DNA of 60,323 nt. Origin: Bryobacteraceae bacterium (GTDB lineage: Bacteria > Acidobacteriota > Terriglobia > Bryobacterales > Bryobacteraceae). Both the position numbers and the translations under genes were made by a program. Shown here in pieces: positions 58,266 through 60,323 of this stretch (positions are counted from its first letter, which is position 1; every line of letters begins with the position of its first letter). The stretch lies in the NCBI GenBank assembly GCA_023511855.1, contig JAIMAR010000002.1, positions 1-60,323 on the forward strand. The letters are read 5' to 3'. The notes under the pieces were generated by a model that was given only the letters and a program-made list of their open reading frames with translations, was not told where the DNA came from and did not search any database.

Positions 58266-59960
58266 ATGAAAGTGGCCATGATCAACAAGAAACTGATCTG
58301 CCTCGTACTTCTGCCGTTTTTGGCGGCGGCGCAGGTTCCGCAGAAAGTGAGGGTTCGCGTCGACGCCGGTGCCCCCAGCGGGCCATGGGTCCCGGTCTTC
58401 CGCTACTTCGGCTACGACGAGCCGAACTATACCTACATGCCCTACGGCAAAAAGCTGGTCGGAGAGCTGGCCGCCATCTCCTTCGCGCCGGTCTATTTCC
58501 GTACCCACAACCTGCTGGTGACAGGCGACGGCACGCCCGCCCTGAAATGGGGTTCCACCAACGCCTACACCGAGGACGCCTCCGGCAACCCGGTCTACGA
58601 CTGGTCGATCGTCGACAAGATCTTCGATACCTACCTCCAGGCGGGCGCCAAGCCCCTGGTCGAGATTGGGTTTATGCCCAAGGCTCTTTCGGTGAAGCCC
58701 GAGCCGTACCAGCACAGTTGGGCTCCGGACAAGCAGTACAACCAGATCTTTACCGGCTGGGCCTATCCTCCCAAGGACTACGGCAAGTGGGCCGAACTCG
58801 TTTACCAGTGGGTGCGGCACTCGGTGGAGCGCTACGGCCGCCAGGAAGTGGAGAGCTGGTGGTGGGAGCTCTGGAACGAACCCGACATCGGCTACTGGCA
58901 GGGCCTGCCGGAGGAGTACAACAAGCTCTACGACTACACCGCAGATGCCGTGAAGAGGGCTCTCCCGTCGGCCCGCGTGGGTGGACCTTCCACGACGAAT
59001 CCCGGCTCGCCTAAGGCTGCGGCGTTCCTGCGCCAGTTCCTCGAACACTGCTTGAATGGCAGCAACGCTGTGACGGGAAAGATCGGCGCCCCGCTGGATT
59101 TTATTAGCTTCCACGCGAAGGGCTCGCCGCAGGTCGTCTCTGGCCGTATCCAGATGGGCACGGCGGTCGAACTGCGCCATGTGGACGCCGGCTACCAGAT
59201 CGTCGCATCCTACCCCGCGCTCAAGAACCTGCCCATTATCGTCAGCGAGTGGGACCCGGAGGGTTGCGCAGCGTGCTCGGCCCGCATCTACCCCCAGAAC
59301 GCCTACCGCAACACCACGCTCTATCCGAGCAACACGGCGGTCCTACTGAAGCACAGCATCGATCTGGCGGAGCGGCGGGGCGTCAACCTGGAAGGTCTGC
59401 TAACTTGGGCCTTTGAATTCGAGGGGCAGCCCTATTTCGACGGATTCCGGACGCTGGCCACCAACGGCATCGACAAGCCTGTCCTGAACATTTTCCGGAT
59501 GGCCGGCCTGATGCAGGGCAACCGGGTTCGCCTCGCCAGCGACGGAGCTCTGGGGTTGGAAGAGATCCTGGGCAACGGAGTACGGCGCCAGGCGGACATT
59601 GACGGCATGGCCACGGCGTCGGACCGTCAGGTAGCGGTAATGGTTTGGAACTACCATGATGACGCCAGTCCAGCGCCTCCGGTCCAGGTGCAAACCGAGA
59701 TCTCGGGGATTCCTGTGGGGCTGACCAGAGTTCTCATTGAGCACTTCCGCATCGACGAACGCCACAGCAATGCCTTTACGGTTTGGAAAGAAATGGGCTC
59801 CCCGCAAGATCCCTCGCCGGAGCAATACGCCCGCCTGGAAGCCGCCGGCCGCCTGGAGCTCCTTGAATCTCCCCGCTGGGTCCCTGTGGCGAAGGGGACC
59901 GTGTGGCTGGAGTTCAGCTTGCCTCGCCACGGCATCTCGCTGCTGCGCTTAACCTGGTAG
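58266..59960 (+). CDS. Secreted glycoside hydrolase family 39-like enzyme
   Basis: About 564 residues from ATG 58266 (an in-frame ATG at 58278 is equally possible). Signal peptide (MINKKLICLVLLPFLAAAQ), then a GH39-type barrel: FRTHNLLVTGDG, YDWSIVDKIFDTYLQAGAKPLVEIGFMP (in two parts), WWWELWNEPDIGYW with acid/base E205, LDFISFHAKG, and IIVSEWDPEG with nucleophile E328. The C-terminal beta-sandwich resembles that of beta-xylosidases. Known GH39 enzymes are beta-xylosidases or alpha-L-iduronidases. It follows gyrB after 220 bases with no sign of co-transcription and may serve the carbohydrate locus to its left. Confidence 0.9.
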   Translation: MKVAMINKKLICLVLLPFLAAAQVPQKVRVRVDAGAPSGPWVPVFRYFGYDEPNYTYMPYGKKLVGELAAISFAPVYFRTHNLLVTGDGTPALKWGSTNAYTEDASGNPVYDWSIVDKIFDTYLQAGAKPLVEIGFMPKALSVKPEPYQHSWAPDKQYNQIFTGWAYPPKDYGKWAELVYQWVRHSVERYGRQEVESWWWELWNEPDIGYWQGLPEEYNKLYDYTADAVKRALPSARVGGPSTTNPGSPKAAAFLRQFLEHCLNGSNAVTGKIGAPLDFISFHAKGSPQVVSGRIQMGTAVELRHVDAGYQIVASYPALKNLPIIVSEWDPEGCAACSARIYPQNAYRNTTLYPSNTAVLLKHSIDLAERRGVNLEGLLTWAFEFEGQPYFDGFRTLATNGIDKPVLNIFRMAGLMQGNRVRLASDGALGLEEILGNGVRRQADIDGMATASDRQVAVMVWNYHDDASPAPPVQVQTEISGIPVGLTRVLIEHFRIDERHSNAFTVWKEMGSPQDPSPEQYARLEAAGRLELLESPRWVPVAKGTVWLEFSLPRHGISLLRLTW

Positions 59961-60323
59961 CGGGGACACGACGGCGCCGCCTACCAGCGCCTCGCCCACG
60001 CAATCCATCGGGCCCTTCGCCTCGACAAGCCCGACATAACCTCGTACCCGTCTAGTCGGCGCTCAAGAGCCGCAGAGTGGACTGCGGACCAGCGCGCCTA
60101 GGTCCTTGAGGCGTGCGCCCGACAAGCGACTGACCGCGGAGGTTAGTGCCTCCAGACCCCGGAACCCTTAGGAAAATCAAGCTGGCTCCGGGGTTCAGCG
60201 GTAGCCGCGCCAACCGCACTTCAGGCGGGATGATTCGCAAAAGACTCCAGTGATTCCTTAAACGGGTGGGAGCTGCGGATTCCAAGGCGTTGATTCGCGG
60301 TGCGTTTTTCAGCCAGCGTCCGT
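59961..60323. other. Right-end stretch without a recognised gene
   Basis: No convincing coding region or RNA gene. An 8-bp inverted repeat, ACCCCGGA (60156-60163) and TCCGGGGT (60187-60194), could form a stem after the GH39 gene but has a 23-base loop and no T tract. Confidence 0.4.

Noticed and set aside
60052-60285. 77-codon minus-strand frame at the right end
   Set aside because: No ribosome site, no family resemblance, Arg/Pro/Gly-rich translation as expected from non-coding GC-rich DNA.

Overview
The window is 60.3 kb of GC-rich bacterial chromosome that looks acidobacterial, probably a Solibacter/Bryobacter-type member of Acidobacteriota. This is an inference from gene content. The clues are an Oar-like TonB-dependent receptor of about 1,170 residues with an N-terminal carboxypeptidase-regulatory domain, a secreted von Willebrand A protein of the kind widespread in acidobacteria, two recA genes, and many exported sugar-active proteins. 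No rRNA, CRISPR array or intact insertion sequence was seen.

Left part (0-18 kb), mostly housekeeping: an efflux adaptor with its ABC ATPase (minus strand, preceded by intergenic repeats), accA, dnaE, tRNA-Arg(CCT) and purD on the minus strand; then mnmG-rsmG-parA-parB on the plus strand with two parS sites between rsmG and parA; tRNA-Met(CAT); a secreted beta-helix protein; a DUF72 protein; and a soluble GGDEF-EAL protein.

Middle part (17.8-33.4 kb): seven tightly overlapping minus-strand genes for cell-surface polysaccharide (flippase, polymerase/ligase, three glycosyltransferases, a methyltransferase, an initiating sugar transferase) lie between two full-length, same-orientation recA paralogues. 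Beyond the second recA are a VWFA protein, an RluD-like pseudouridine synthase, galU and galE (UDP-sugar supply), and two exported proteins with TIM-barrel-type folds (a sugar isomerase/epimerase-like protein and an enolase-superfamily protein), both with twin-arginine-like leaders.

Accessory carbohydrate region (34.9-52.2 kb): a degenerate tRNA-like 3' fragment and an amber-interrupted nucleotidyltransferase mark its left edge. An eight-gene operon follows, flanked by two closely related GntR/FCD regulators: an MFS transporter, an isocitrate/isopropylmalate-dehydrogenase-like enzyme, a DUF6282 protein, an Asp/Glu-racemase-like protein, a TIM-barrel isomerase, a secreted glycoside-hydrolase-like protein, a DUF1537 kinase and a class II aldolase/decarboxylase. 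The last two resemble OtnK and OtnC of four-carbon acid-sugar catabolism, which would yield dihydroxyacetone phosphate. Next come a purple-acid-phosphatase-like protein, a secreted beta-sandwich protein, the TonB receptor and a Gfo/Idh/MocA oxidoreductase. TGACATG half-sites recur at several of these promoters, and several starts lie only 6-9 bases after a -10 hexamer, suggesting leaderless mRNAs. This is the best candidate for an undescribed system: an acid-sugar utilisation locus with an unusual dehydrogenase, two unassigned enzymes and a secreted hydrolase inside the cytosolic operon.

Right part (52.4-60.3 kb): tRNA-Gly(GCC), then dnaA-dnaN-gyrB without recF, with DnaA-box-like sites on both sides of dnaA (likely oriC neighbourhood), and a secreted GH39 glycosidase.
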